Assembly (NCBI RefSeq): GCF_000220835.1
Contig: NZ_GL985606.1
Span: forward strand, 1,501,614-1,565,613
Direction: 5' to 3'
DNA length: 64,000 bases
Origin: Actinomyces sp. oral taxon 448 str. F0400
GTDB lineage: Bacteria > Actinomycetota > Actinomycetes > Actinomycetales > Actinomycetaceae
The notes under the pieces are model-generated. The model was not told the DNA's origin, did not search any database, and worked only from the letters and a program-made list of their open reading frames with translations. Below, in pieces: positions 42,188 through 50,550 of this stretch. The position numbers and the translations under genes were made by a program. Every line of letters begins with the position of its first letter. Position 1 is the first letter of the stretch.

Positions 42188-43852
42188 TCACCACGCCACC
42201 AGGTCGCGGCGCCGGTGGGCGACCAGGCCGATGACCGCCCCCGCCGCCCCGACCGCCGCCTGCACGGCCAGCGGCTTCCAGTTCGCCGGCCCGGTCACGT
42301 CGAGGTGGTGCCCGATGACGCTCAGGTCGATCGCCCAGCCGGGCAGCTCGACGAGCCCGCCGAGGAACTGGGCGAATGCGCTCCAGGCCACGACCGCCCA
42401 CACCAGGGGGACCCGCCGCGGAGCACCCCCCACGAGCGCTAGGGCGAGCCCGACGGTGGTGGCCACCCCGGGCAGTTGGGTCACGGTGAACACGAGGGCG
42501 CGTTCGACAGCCCGATCCTGCGTCACCTGGGCGGCCGTGAACGCCGCCAGCACCGCGCCGGAGACCGCCAGCAGCCCCGCGCCCTCGATGAGCGCCGCGC
42601 AGGCCCGGGTCAGGAGCAGACGGGTGCGGGAGACTCCGGCGGCCGCCTCGACCTCGGTCAGACCCGCGCGCTCGTCGGCGACCAGGCCGGTCACCCGCTG
42701 CACCACGGCGATTGAGACCATGAGAACGGTGAAGACCGTCAGCAGGGACATGAACTGCACCACCGGGTCGCCCGCGGTCATCATGCCGACGTAGGCCGCC
42801 GTCCGGGACCCCGGAGCGAGCAGGTCCGTGATAGTCCCCGACATGGTGCCGAAGAGTGCCGACAGTGCCGCGATCGACACCGTCCAGGTCGCCGTCGATC
42901 GTACGGTCAGTCGGGCCAGGAGGCCGGCGTGAGAGCGCACCCGCCAGCGCCGCCGAGTGGCCGAGAGGTCCGGCAGGTATCCGCCCAGGTACTCCCGGTG
43001 CCGCTCCAGGGCCGTCGCGCCCGCCAGGACCGCCAGCGAGACGCCCGTGCACACGAGCAGCGGCCACGCGCGGTTCTCGCTGTAGGGCCGGATGATGTCG
43101 CGCCAGCCCAGGGGGGTGAGCCACCGCAGCCATGAGGCCGTCGTCTCATCGGCCGCCACCCGCAGGCCGAAGGACACCCCGAGCGTCATCAGCGCCAGCG
43201 CGCGCGCCGCGGAGCCGTCGCGGGCCAGCTGGCAGGCCGCCGCGGTCAGGGCGGTGAAGGCCCAGCCGGTCGCGGCCAGGGTCCCCGCCGCGGCCCAGGC
43301 CCCGCCGACGGTCAGCTCCGCGACGGTGAGGGTCAGTATGTGGAGGATGCCGCCGACCCCCGCGGCCAGCAGCGTCACCACGGTCAGCACGACGGCGACC
43401 GGCGCCGCGAAGGGTACCCGCCGTCCGACCCCTGCGGCGCGCACCGCTTCGACGAGCCCGTCGTCCTCGTCGGCGCGCAGAAGCCGGCAGGTCAGGAGGA
43501 CGGTCATCAGGCCCGTGCACACGAGCAGGTAGGAGCCGATCTCCCACTGTGCGAGTTGACCAATCGTGCCGGGCAGGGGGAGCCTCCCGTAGAGCAGCCG
43601 CGTGCCAGGGTTGTTCCGCATTCCCTCGACGAGCGCGCCGCGCAGCTGAATAGTCGGGTAGACACTGACGTAGCTCGGCACCGCCATGACCAGGCCCCAC
43701 AGCGGCAGGACCCAGGCGAGCACCTGGAACCGGCAGCGTCTGACCGTCAGGCGCAGCGCCGGGACCAGCCCGCTCGCCCCGCCGCGCGAACCGGATCCTT
43801 TGGCCGCGCCCGCCGAGGTCGGACGGCGGTGGACGCGCGTCGCGGCGCTCAC
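42188..43852 (-). CDS. ABC-2 type exporter permease (tetronasin-resistance-like)
   Basis: 554-aa polytopic membrane protein with about 12 hydrophobic spans in two similar halves, resembling the TnrB-type permeases of polyketide/antibiotic exporters. Visible: LRLTVRRCRFQVLAWVLPLW at the first span, the MRNNPGTRLLYG segment, ADEDDGLVEAVRAAGVGRR and, in the second half, ADERAGLTEVEAAAGVSRTR, an internal repeat of the same cytoplasmic coupling element. The start overlaps the stop of the ATPase gene by 4 nt. The exported compound is unknown. Confidence 0.88.
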   Translation of the reverse strand: MSAATRVHRRPTSAGAAKGSGSRGGASGLVPALRLTVRRCRFQVLAWVLPLWGLVMAVPSYVSVYPTIQLRGALVEGMRNNPGTRLLYGRLPLPGTIGQLAQWEIGSYLLVCTGLMTVLLTCRLLRADEDDGLVEAVRAAGVGRRVPFAAPVAVVLTVVTLLAAGVGGILHILTLTVAELTVGGAWAAAGTLAATGWAFTALTAAACQLARDGSAARALALMTLGVSFGLRVAADETTASWLRWLTPLGWRDIIRPYSENRAWPLLVCTGVSLAVLAGATALERHREYLGGYLPDLSATRRRWRVRSHAGLLARLTVRSTATWTVSIAALSALFGTMSGTITDLLAPGSRTAAYVGMMTAGDPVVQFMSLLTVFTVLMVSIAVVQRVTGLVADERAGLTEVEAAAGVSRTRLLLTRACAALIEGAGLLAVSGAVLAAFTAAQVTQDRAVERALVFTVTQLPGVATTVGLALALVGGAPRRVPLVWAVVAWSAFAQFLGGLVELPGWAIDLSVIGHHLDVTGPANWKPLAVQAAVGAAGAVIGLVAHRRRDLVAW

Positions 43853-44874
43853 CGGACGTCCTCGTAGTGACGCAGGAACAGATCCTCCAGACTAGCTGCC
43901 TCGCAGGTCACGTCCGTCACTCGCTGCTCGGCCACCGCCGCCAGCACTCGGGGCACGCGGTCGGCCGCCACCTGCACCTCCAGGCGGCCCCGGTTCCGCC
44001 GCGCCCCGACGCCCGCGTCCGTCAGAGCCCGCACGAGGGCGTCCAGCTGATCGGCGTGCGCGCGCACCTCGATACGGGTGCGGGACAGGCGCCGCAGAGT
44101 CTCCAGATCTCCGTTCTCCACGACTCGCCCGTTCTTGATGATCGTCACGGCGCTGCACACTCGCTGCACCTCGGCCAGGATGTGGCTGGAGAGCAGAATG
44201 GTGCGCCCGGCGTCCGCCGCCCGGGCGACCTCCTCGGAGAAGACGCGCTCCATGAGCGGGTCGAGACCGCTGGTCGGCTCATCGAGGATGAGCAGGCGGG
44301 TCGGGGCGGCCAGGGCCGCCACGAGCGCCACCTTCTGCCGATTCCCCTTGGAGTAGGTGCGGATCCTCTTGGACGTGTCGAGGTCGAAGCGCTCGATCAG
44401 CTCATCCTCGCGGGCCTTCTCGCGCACCCCGCGCAGGCCCGCCAGGGCGTCGAGCGTCTGACCGCCGGTCAGGTTCGGCCACAGCGCCACGTCGCCGGGC
44501 ACGTAGGAGATCTCACGGTTGATGGCCGGCGCCTCGCGGGCCGGGTCCCGGCCCAGCACGCGCACGTGCCCGTCATCGGGGCGGTACAGGCCCAGCAGGA
44601 TGCGGATCGTCGTCGACTTGCCCGCTCCGTTGGGACCGAGGAAGCCGTGGACGCACCCGGGGGCGACCTCCAGGTCCAGACCGTCCAGGGCCGCCGAGGG
44701 ACCGAAGCGCTTGACCAGGCCGCGCACGCGGATCGGAGCGTCGTCGGGGCGGGGCACGCCGGGCGTCCGGGCGCCGACGATGCCCACGTCGTCGTCGGCG
44801 CCCGCCTCCACGTCATCGACGGTCTTAGCGGTCTTAGTGATCTCAGTGGTCTCAGTTGTTTCACGTGTGCTCAT
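43849..44874 (-). CDS. ABC-2 exporter ATP-binding protein
   Basis: 341-aa ATPase partner of the permease at 42188, of the DrrA/TnrA group. Walker A GPNGAGKST, a signature of the variant form YSKGNRQKV in place of LSGGQ (usual in this group), Walker B LLILDEPTSGLDP, and the switch His in LLSSHILAEVQR are present. The C-terminal region (about 230-341) is the substrate-associated domain of DrrA-like ATPases. The N-terminal 45 residues are Thr/Glu/Asp-rich and are encoded partly by a 9-bp repeat. The start overlaps the merR stop (ATGA). Confidence 0.93.
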   Translation of the reverse strand: MSTRETTETTEITKTAKTVDDVEAGADDDVGIVGARTPGVPRPDDAPIRVRGLVKRFGPSAALDGLDLEVAPGCVHGFLGPNGAGKSTTIRILLGLYRPDDGHVRVLGRDPAREAPAINREISYVPGDVALWPNLTGGQTLDALAGLRGVREKAREDELIERFDLDTSKRIRTYSKGNRQKVALVAALAAPTRLLILDEPTSGLDPLMERVFSEEVARAADAGRTILLSSHILAEVQRVCSAVTIIKNGRVVENGDLETLRRLSRTRIEVRAHADQLDALVRALTDAGVGARRNRGRLEVQVAADRVPRVLAAVAEQRVTDVTCEAASLEDLFLRHYEDVR

Positions 44875-45755
44875 AGCACCGGGTCCTCTCCCGCCGATCC
44901 CGCTGAGCGGCGGATCGTGGTGGCGAAGTCGGGGTCGGCCAGCAGCAACTCCAGCAGCCGGGCGGCGAAGGCCTGCTGAGCGGGATGGGGGTAGCCGGTG
45001 GTCGACAGCACGTGGGCCAGGCGCCACAGGGCCCGGCCCATGGCCCCGTCCGGGAGGTCGTCGAGGACTGCGAGGGCGAGGTCCTTGTGGCGGGTGGACA
45101 GCTCGTAGGTGCGCGCGGCCAGCGCGTGCGCCGCCCGGACGCCCTCCTCGTCGCGGGTGAGCGTCAGGTGCGCGAAGGCGGTGATCTGCTGCGCGCTCGC
45201 ATCGAGCTCCGATTCGTCGAAGGCCTCGATGAAGGGGATCGTGCTGGCCGGGACCAGGCCGAGGGATCCCAGGATCTGCATCATCTGCCGTTCCGTGCGC
45301 AGTGCTCGCAGATCCCCTCCCAGAGCCCGCACACGGGTCTCGAGCGCCTCGTAGAAGCGGTTGAGGGCGGCCGGAACCGGCATGAGCGCCTCCCCGGCCT
45401 CGACTCGAGTGATGAGTTCGTCGATTCGCACCGCCTGCTCGGCCAGGCTGCGCCTCTGCGCCTCGATGGCGCCGCGCGTGGCCCGCAGGTCGCGCAGGAT
45501 GGCCTCGCGGCGAGGGCTCGCGCCGGTCGTGTCGGCGGGGGACGGCGGGTCGGAGGCGAGCACCTGGGCCACCTGACGCAGGGTGAGGCCGCCGTCGGCC
45601 AGCCATCGGATGCGTAGCAGGCGCGCCAGGTGCTCGACGCCGTACTCCCTGCGGCCGCGCATCGTCGGGGGCGTCTCGAGCAGGCCGAGGCGGTGGTAGT
45701 GGCGCACGGCTCGGGGCGTGGTGCCGGCCAGGTCGGCGATCTCGGTGATGCGCAT
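44871..45755 (-). CDS. MerR-family transcriptional regulator of the exporter operon
   Basis: 294-aa regulator, first gene of the reverse operon merR-ATPase-permease. The N-terminal MerR winged helix is clear: MRITEIADLAGTTPRAVRHYHRLGLL, REYGVEHLARLLRIRWLADGGLTLRQV. A long coiled coil follows (about 85-140) and then an all-helical C-terminal domain of about 150 residues that probably binds an effector. Autoregulation and drug-induced expression of the exporter are inferred from the gene order. The divergent gap to pheS is 224 nt. Confidence 0.92.
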   Translation of the reverse strand: MRITEIADLAGTTPRAVRHYHRLGLLETPPTMRGRREYGVEHLARLLRIRWLADGGLTLRQVAQVLASDPPSPADTTGASPRREAILRDLRATRGAIEAQRRSLAEQAVRIDELITRVEAGEALMPVPAALNRFYEALETRVRALGGDLRALRTERQMMQILGSLGLVPASTIPFIEAFDESELDASAQQITAFAHLTLTRDEEGVRAAHALAARTYELSTRHKDLALAVLDDLPDGAMGRALWRLAHVLSTTGYPHPAQQAFAARLLELLLADPDFATTIRRSAGSAGEDPVL

Positions 45756-45920
45756 GCTCTCATCCCAGCAGGTGACGCAGCGTCACCGTCAAGCGCCTCG
45801 TCCGCCCGCCTCCGCGACGGTTGGCCCGCTGCCCGACGGGCGCCCCTCCCGGGGAGGATGATGGTCCGCAGCGTGAGCCGTCGTCCGGCCTGCGATTTCG
45901 GGCCTCCACCCGGCGCGGGC

Positions 45921-45926
45921 TACTGT
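45921..45926 (+). promoter_or_regulatory. -10 hexamer TACTGT, pheST promoter
   Basis: TACTGT lies 53 nt before the pheS ATG and would give a leader of about 47 nt carrying the ribosome binding site GGAAGG (45968-45973). No T-box or leader peptide rich in Phe was seen in that interval. Confidence 0.4.
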
Positions 45927-45979
45927 TGGCGCGAGCCCGGATCGCCCGGACCGCAGCCCAGACCACCGGAAGGTCCCAG

Positions 45980-47065
45980 ATGACTGACGCCACCGACGTG
46001 TTGTCGCCGCTGGATGAGGCGGGCGTGAGCGCCCTCGTCGAGGAGGGCCTCGCCGCCGTCGCCGCCGCGCGAGACCTGCCCGCTCTTAAGGAGGTGCGTC
46101 TGGCCTACACCGGCGACGCCTCCGCTCTGGCCCGGGCAGGCCGCGGCATCGGGTCGCTCGACAGGGCCGACAGACCCGCCGCCGGCAAGCTGCTCGGCGC
46201 CGCCCGCGGCCGGCTGAACGCGGCCCTGGCCGAGCGCCAGGATGTCCTCGAGGCCCGGGCCGAGGCGCAGATGCTCGCCACCGAGGCTGTCGATGTCACC
46301 ATCCCCACTGCGCGCACGATCCCCGGCGCCCGTCACCCCCTCGACGTCCTGGTCGACGAGGTCTCCGACTTCTTCACCTCCATGGGCTGGGCCATCGCCG
46401 AGGGCCCCGAGCTCGAGCACGAATGGTTCAACTTCGACGCCCTCAACTTCGACGCCGACCACCCCGCCCGCCAGATGCAGGACACCTTCTACGTCGACGG
46501 CGCTTCTGTGGGGGGCGAACCGGGGGCTACGGCCAATCTCGTGCTGCGCACTCATACCTCACCGGTGCAGGCCCGCGTCATGCTCGCCGACCGGCCTCCG
46601 ATCTACGTCGCCTGCCCCGGCAAGGTCTTCCGCTCCGACGAGCTGGACGCTACGCACACCCCCGTTTTCCACCAGGTCGAGGGCCTGGCCATCGATACGG
46701 ACCTGTCCATGGCCCACCTCAAGGGCGTCCTCGACCACTTCGCTCGCGCCATGTTCGGGTCCGAGGCCCGCACCCGGCTGCGCCCCTCCTTCTTCCCCTT
46801 CACCGAGCCCAGCGCCGAGATGGACCTGTGGTTCCCGCAGAAGAAGGGCGGGCCGGGATGGATCGAGTGGGGCGGCTGCGGCATGGTCAACCCCAACGTG
46901 CTCACCGCCTGCGGCATCGATCCCGAGGTCTACACCGGTTTCGCCTTCGGCATGGGATTGGAGCGCACTCTCATGCTGCGCCACGGCATCGCCGACATGC
47001 ACGACATCGTCGAGGGCGACGTCCGCTTCTCCCAGCAGTTCGGCACCACCGGAAAGGGAATCTGA
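45980..47065 (+). CDS. pheS: Phenylalanyl-tRNA synthetase alpha chain
   Basis: Catalytic subunit of the alpha2-beta2 class II enzyme. In 361 aa: an N-terminal coiled coil that binds tRNA (about 1-95), then the synthetase core with motif 1 region HPLDVLVDEVSDFFTSMGW, motif 2 GKVFRSDELDATHTPVFHQVEG (here quoted only to show the R-x-D-E and F-H-Q residues), and motif 3 FGMGLERTLMLRHGI. The Phe-pocket segment GWIEWGGCGMVNPNVL is intact. ATG 45980 has GGAAGG upstream. Only one nucleotide separates it from pheT. Confidence 0.97.
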   Translation: MTDATDVLSPLDEAGVSALVEEGLAAVAAARDLPALKEVRLAYTGDASALARAGRGIGSLDRADRPAAGKLLGAARGRLNAALAERQDVLEARAEAQMLATEAVDVTIPTARTIPGARHPLDVLVDEVSDFFTSMGWAIAEGPELEHEWFNFDALNFDADHPARQMQDTFYVDGASVGGEPGATANLVLRTHTSPVQARVMLADRPPIYVACPGKVFRSDELDATHTPVFHQVEGLAIDTDLSMAHLKGVLDHFARAMFGSEARTRLRPSFFPFTEPSAEMDLWFPQKKGGPGWIEWGGCGMVNPNVLTACGIDPEVYTGFAFGMGLERTLMLRHGIADMHDIVEGDVRFSQQFGTTGKGI

Positions 47066-47066
47066 C

Positions 47067-49733
47067 ATGCCCTACGTCCCCGTCGAGTGGCTCCGCGAGC
47101 ACGTCGACCTCCCCGCCGGCACCACTGCGGCCCGGCTCGCCGCCGACCTGGTCAAGGTGGGCCTGGAGGAGGAGCGGATCGTGCCCCCCGCCGTCACCGG
47201 TCCGCTGGTCGTCGGCAGGGTCCTCACCTGCCAGGCGCGGAAGCAGACCAATGGCAAGGTCATCGCCTACTGCCGCGTCGACGTCGGCTCCGCCCACAAC
47301 GACGCCCCCGGCACCGGCGCGGAGCCCTCCGATCTGCCCAGCCGCGGCATCGTGTGCGGAGCCCGCAACTTCGGTGTCGGGGACAGCGTCGTCGTCAGCC
47401 TGCCCGGAGCGGTTCTGCCGGGGGACTTCCGAATCTCGGCGCGCAAGACCTATGGGCATGTTTCGGACGGCATGATCTGCTCGCAGAGCGAGTTGGGCAT
47501 CGGCGAGGGCCCCGACGCCGAGTCCGGCATCATCGTCCTCGACCGCTGGCTGGCCGCCAACGGCCGCGATGGTGAGAAGCCGCCCGCCCCCGGCACGGAC
47601 GCGATAGCGCTGCTCGGTCTGGGCGAAGAGGTTCTGGAGATCAACGTGACCCCGGACCGCGGTTACTGCTTCTCCATGCGCGGAGTCGCCCGCGAGTACT
47701 CCCACTCCACCGGGGCATGCTTCACCGACCCGGCCGACGCCGCCGACGAGAATCTGTACCCCCACGGTCTGGCACCCGTTGGCGATGGCGGCTTCGACGT
47801 CGTCGTGCCGCGGGACCCGAGCCCCGTCCGCGGACGCCCCGGATGCGACCGCTACGTGGCCCGCGTCGTGCGCGGTCTGGATCCTGCGGCCCCCACGCCC
47901 CCTTGGATGAGGAACCGCCTGACCGCCGCCGGGATGCGGCCGATCAGCCTGGCCGTGGACGTGACCAACTACGTCATGCTCGACCTGGGCCAGCCGCTGC
48001 ACGCCTTCGACTTAGACAAGCTGCACGAGCCGATCGTCGTGCGCAGGGCTCGCGAGAACGAGACTCTCACGTTCCTCGACGACGTCACCCGCGCCCTGGA
48101 TGCCGAGGATCTCGTCATCTCTGACTCGCCCGACGCCGAGGGCTCGCGCGCCCTCGTGCTCGCCGGGATCTTCGGCGGCGCCGACACCGAGGTCGACGAG
48201 CGCACCACTGACATCCTCATCGAGGCCGCCCACTTCGACTCCGTGTCCGTCGCTCGTTCCGCACGACGCCACAAGTTGCCCACCGAGTCCTCCAAGCGCA
48301 ACGAGCGCGGGGTGGACACCGCGCTCGCTCCCGTCGCCGCCCAGCGGGCCGTCGACCTGCTTATCGAGTACGGCGGCGGCGTCGCCGATCCGTCCGCCAC
48401 CGACATCGACAGGACCGTCACCCCGCCCACCCTCATCATCCGGGCTGACTCCGCGCAGCGTCTGACCGGCGTCGCCTACGGTACCGGGCGGGTCACCGAG
48501 CTGCTGGAGACGATCGGCTGCGCCGTCGAGCCCGCCGGCACCGATGGCGAGGGCCACGAGCTGCTCGCCGTCACCCCGCCCACGTGGCGTCCCGATCTCG
48601 TCGGCGCGGCGCACGCCGCCGAGGAGGTCGCCCGTCTCGACGGCTACGACAACATCCCCGCGGCCGTGCCCCTCGCCCCGGCGGGGACGGGGCTGACGCC
48701 GCGTCAACGCGCCCGCCGCAACGTGGTGCGGGCTCTGGCGGGGGCCGGTCTCACCCAGGTGCTGTCCTACCCCTTCGTCGGCGACGTGCACGACGCGCTC
48801 GGCCTGCCCGCCGACGACCCGCGCAGGCGGGCGGTGCGGTTGGCTAATCCTTTGACGCGGGACGCACCGTACCTGCGCACCAGCGTGCTCGATTCGCTGG
48901 TCGAGGTCGCTCGCCGCAACGTCTCGCGCGGTCTGGACGATGTCGCCGTCTACGAGGTCGGTTCCGTCACGCACCCGGCGGGCACCCTCCCCGCGCCGGT
49001 CCCCGGAGTCCAGTCGCGTCCCTCCGAGGAGGAGATCGCCGCTGTCGAGGCGGGCATCCCCGCTCAGCCGACCCACGTGGGCGCGATCCTGGCCGGGGAA
49101 CGCGAGCACACCGGGGTTCTGGGCGCGGGCCGGCCGTGGACCTGGGCTGACGCCGTCGAGGTGGTGCGGACCATCGCCCGCACCCTGGGCGTGAGCATCG
49201 AGGTGGCGGCCCCCGCCGATCCTATGGCGCCCTGGCATCCCGGCCGCACCGCCGAGGTGCGCCTGCCCGGAGAGCGCAGGGGCGGGACCATCCTGCCGGG
49301 GCCCGTGGTCGGCTACGCGGGGGAGCTGCATCCGCGTGTCGTGCGCGCGTTCGACCTGCCGGAGCGCGCCTGCGCCGCCGAGGTCGACCTGGAACCGCTG
49401 CTGGAGGCCGCCCGAGCCGCGGGGGCGCTCCAGGTGCGCGCGATCTCGACCTTCCCCATGGGCAAGGAGGACATTGCTCTCGTCGTCGATGAGGCGGTGA
49501 CGGCCGCCCAGGTCGAGGAGGTCATCCGGCGGGCTGCGGGCGATCTGGCCGAGGAGGTGCGGCTGTTCGACGTCTTCCGCGGGCCCCAGCTGGGCGAGGG
49601 CCGCAAGTCGCTCGCCTTCTCCCTGCGTCTGCGGGCGCCCGATCGGACTCTGACGGCCCAGGAGCTGGAGGATGTGCGCAGGCGCGTGGTCGAATGCGCC
49701 GCCAAGAGCCTGGGCGCCGAGCTGCGCGCCTGA
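47067..49733 (+). CDS. pheT: Phenylalanyl-tRNA synthetase beta chain
   Basis: 888-aa editing and tRNA-binding subunit. Domains in order: N-terminal helix pair, EMAP/tRNA-binding OB domain (about 45-165, GPLVVGRVLTCQARKQTNGK, GAVLPGDFRISARKTYG), B3/B4 editing domain (about 215-415, with VDVTNYVMLDLGQPLHAFD), B5 DNA-binding-like domain (about 445-515), the pseudo-catalytic core, and the C-terminal ferredoxin-like anticodon-binding domain (FPMGKEDIALVVDE onward). It is longer than the usual 800-830 aa because of insertions near 235-265 and 650-670. The ATG at 47067 is preceded by GGAAAGGGAA. Confidence 0.97.
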   Translation: MPYVPVEWLREHVDLPAGTTAARLAADLVKVGLEEERIVPPAVTGPLVVGRVLTCQARKQTNGKVIAYCRVDVGSAHNDAPGTGAEPSDLPSRGIVCGARNFGVGDSVVVSLPGAVLPGDFRISARKTYGHVSDGMICSQSELGIGEGPDAESGIIVLDRWLAANGRDGEKPPAPGTDAIALLGLGEEVLEINVTPDRGYCFSMRGVAREYSHSTGACFTDPADAADENLYPHGLAPVGDGGFDVVVPRDPSPVRGRPGCDRYVARVVRGLDPAAPTPPWMRNRLTAAGMRPISLAVDVTNYVMLDLGQPLHAFDLDKLHEPIVVRRARENETLTFLDDVTRALDAEDLVISDSPDAEGSRALVLAGIFGGADTEVDERTTDILIEAAHFDSVSVARSARRHKLPTESSKRNERGVDTALAPVAAQRAVDLLIEYGGGVADPSATDIDRTVTPPTLIIRADSAQRLTGVAYGTGRVTELLETIGCAVEPAGTDGEGHELLAVTPPTWRPDLVGAAHAAEEVARLDGYDNIPAAVPLAPAGTGLTPRQRARRNVVRALAGAGLTQVLSYPFVGDVHDALGLPADDPRRRAVRLANPLTRDAPYLRTSVLDSLVEVARRNVSRGLDDVAVYEVGSVTHPAGTLPAPVPGVQSRPSEEEIAAVEAGIPAQPTHVGAILAGEREHTGVLGAGRPWTWADAVEVVRTIARTLGVSIEVAAPADPMAPWHPGRTAEVRLPGERRGGTILPGPVVGYAGELHPRVVRAFDLPERACAAEVDLEPLLEAARAAGALQVRAISTFPMGKEDIALVVDEAVTAAQVEEVIRRAAGDLAEEVRLFDVFRGPQLGEGRKSLAFSLRLRAPDRTLTAQELEDVRRRVVECAAKSLGAELRA

Positions 49734-49846
49734 CCGCGGGCTGCGGGCCCGTGACACCGGGCGAGGACGCCGGTCGAGCGTGTGCTGATCATCACCGTCG
49801 CTGCGGTTGTGAGGACATGTCGCTGACGCCGATGCGATCGTGCTGT

Positions 49847-49852
49847 GATACT
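49847..49852 (+). promoter_or_regulatory. -10-like hexamer GATACT before the flavodoxin gene
   Basis: GATACT ends 6 nt before the ATG at 49859, with no Shine-Dalgarno. The first base departs from the TAnnnT pattern, so this is a weaker example of the leaderless arrangement. Confidence 0.35.
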
Positions 49853-49858
49853 ACCCCT

Positions 49859-50353
49859 ATGAAGATCCTTCTGACCGTCTCCTCCCGTCACGGCACGACC
49901 GACGAGGTGGCCGATGTCATCGCCGAGCAGTTGCGCGCCGCCGGGATTGACGTGGTCCGGGCCCGTCCCGAGGATGTTACGGATATCGAGGGCTACGACG
50001 CCTTCGTCCTGGGCAGCGCTGTCTACATGACGCAGTGGACCGACGAGGCCGTGGATTTCACCCGTCGTTTCCGCGATGCTCTTCGGGATCGTCCCGTGTG
50101 GGCCTTCTCGGTGGGCCTGTCCGTCCTGCCGAAGGGCGGGCTGTCCGATCTCAACCGCATCGGTCCTGTCCTCCTGCCCATCGAGCCGGAGGATCACCTG
50201 ACCTTCCCCGGTCGCTTCGAGCCGGATAGGCTCAGCCTGCGGGAGCGCAGCATCGCCCGTGTGGGCGGTGCTACCGAGGGGGATTTCCGCGACCTCGACG
50301 CCGTGCGCGAATGGGGCGCTTCGATCGCGGCGACGCTGTGCAACGGTCTGTGA
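49859..50353 (+). CDS. Flavodoxin-domain protein (HemG/flavodoxin-like)
   Basis: 164-aa cytoplasmic flavoprotein. The FMN phosphate-binding loop is at the N-terminus (ILLTVSSRHGTTDEVADVIAE), followed by YDAFVLGSAVYMTQWTDEAVDF, the aromatic-containing flavin loop, and RPVWAFSVGLSVLP. This is the pattern of HemG-type protoporphyrinogen oxidases and related menaquinone-linked flavodoxins. No heme gene is nearby, so a general electron-transfer role is equally possible. It sits between pheT and argC, an accessory insertion in the usual order. Confidence 0.85.
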   Translation: MKILLTVSSRHGTTDEVADVIAEQLRAAGIDVVRARPEDVTDIEGYDAFVLGSAVYMTQWTDEAVDFTRRFRDALRDRPVWAFSVGLSVLPKGGLSDLNRIGPVLLPIEPEDHLTFPGRFEPDRLSLRERSIARVGGATEGDFRDLDAVREWGASIAATLCNGL

Positions 50354-50515
50354 CTTTCCGGTCCGATGACTCCTCCGGTCTGATCCGCTCGGCGCAGACG
50401 CCGTCCTTGGCCGTGCGCCCGCGCGCCTCTCCCGCATGAGCGGGTCCGTCGCCGTGCCGTGCATCCTTGAGCGCGAGGTGTGAGGAAGGCGATGGAACGA
50501 GAAGACCGTTCTATT

Positions 50516-50544
50516 TTGTATTTATATACATTGATGCGTATGGT
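50516..50544 (+). promoter_or_regulatory. argC promoter overlapped by an ARG box (ArgR operator)
   Basis: TGTAT-TTAT-ATACA (50517-50530) is a perfect inverted repeat matching the AT-rich ARG-box layout. It overlaps -35 TTGTAT (50516-50521) and the spacer of a promoter whose -10 TATGGT (50539-50544) is 17 bp downstream and 6 nt before the argC ATG. A smaller repeat, GAACG (50495-50499) / CGTTC (50507-50511), lies just upstream. ArgR bound here would block RNA polymerase. ArgR itself is encoded at 55110. The 197-nt gap 50354-50550 holds nothing else recognised. Confidence 0.7.
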
Positions 50545-50550
50545 TTTCGC

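Noticed and set aside
46242-47066. Upstream extension of the pheT frame through most of pheS, suggesting a 1163-aa protein
   Set aside because: The overlapping part is Ser/Pro/Arg-rich shadow sequence in another frame of pheS; pheT has a normal ATG and ribosome binding site at 47067.
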